64,000 bases of DNA from contig JAFCMP010000034.1 in NCBI GenBank assembly GCA_017506865.1, forward strand, positions 1 through 64,000. Direction: 5' to 3'. This document shows, piece after piece, positions 63,487 through 64,000 of the stretch. The DNA is from Tribonema minus (Eukaryota > Sar > Xanthophyceae > Tribonematales > Tribonemataceae). Numbering within the stretch: position 1 is the first letter of the stretch; every line of letters begins with the position of its first letter. The position numbers and the translations under genes were made by a program. The notes below the pieces were generated by a model, which made no database searches, was not told the origin of the DNA, and saw only the letters and a program-made list of their open reading frames with translations.

Positions 63487-64000
63487 GTCTCCCACATCAG
63501 GCACACATCCCTGCAGAACCGACGATTTCTGTCCACCAACCCTCAGTCGCTGATACCACCACTGCCTAGCAAATCACCAGCACAGATTCTGCCGTGTTCA
63601 GGCACGAAGATACCTCATGCGGTACTTCGATGCATGCTGACATTTATGCTGCCAAGAGTGCTGGAGTGGATGGATGAGCATCGCTCACAACAAGCGGCGC
63701 AGCACGCGTACACACATTGCACATGCATCACTGAAATGACGCCAAGTGCAGAGCGTCCGGTTCGTGGCGAGCTCCCTCCAATGCCATGCAGAAACACGCT
63801 GCGTGTCTACATACGCCTGTGGCGACGACGATCGCCTCACAAAAGCTCCAGGGCGCGCATAGGGTGCGGGCAATGCGCGCACGTGCAAGCAACACCGCCA
63901 AACAGCACACCAATCGATGCGATGCGCCTACACATACATGTATGCCGCTCCAGACTGGCATGCAAGGCAATGCCATCTGAATGTACGCTCTCCGGGACTC
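63487..64000. other. right edge, no gene recognised
   Basis: Short open frames on both strands overlap one another and show no motif. I see no repeat or element terminus after 63486. Confidence 0.4.

Overview
This window is nuclear DNA of a microbial eukaryote: GC-rich, intron-dense, with genes on both strands. Six large multi-exon genes and one small ribosomal-protein gene could be followed exon by exon with consistent splice phases. The best clue to lineage is the CIA30-family gene (14470-20812). Its first exon encodes a signal-peptide-like stretch followed by a Phe-Ala-Phe motif, the form used to import proteins into a complex (secondary, red-lineage) plastid. With AATAAA signals, Ala/Gly-rich insertions, Polo kinase, FAN and Tubby genes, this points to an alga such as a haptophyte or a GC-rich stramenopile rather than a plant or green alga. 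The lineage is an inference.

Layout, left to right. 1-2401: a hypothetical one-membrane-segment ORF and a broken two-repeat Myb fragment, both on minus. 2402-10806 (-): Tubby-like protein, 12 coding exons, with a 639-residue charged disordered N-terminus. 11464-13903 (+): ribosomal protein uS11 (RPS14), 4 coding exons, the first only the ATG. 14470-20812 (+): plastid-type Rossmann/CIA30 protein, 15 exons. 21784-27305 (+): PLAA/Doa1/Ufd3-like WD40-PFU protein, 9 exons. 27709-44915 (-): FAN/NSMAF-like GRAM-BEACH-WD40 protein, 24 exons. 45278-51795 (+): bystin/Enp1, 10 exons. 53302-59509 (-): Polo-like kinase, 6 exons. 59525-59680 (+): possible first exon of another gene. 60436-63486: head-to-tail cluster of LINE 3' ends with a tandemly duplicated 1.1-kb unit. 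63487-64000: nothing recognised.

The genes are housekeeping or signalling genes and do not form one pathway. TULP/RPS14 and NSMAF/BYSL are divergent pairs, and both shared upstream regions carry inverted repeats of ACTTCAAC.

The most unusual signals are: (1) a bystin exon present as three tandem, phase-matched, open versions with their own acceptors and donors and very short introns between them, a candidate mutually exclusive exon array; (2) fourfold reiteration of an exon end plus donor in the Tubby gene, open in the same frame in every copy; (3) the LINE-tail array in which successive insertions share an AAAGTACA terminus; (4) a Polo-box domain lacking the usual phosphopeptide pincer residues; and (5) three introns that appear to use GC donors.
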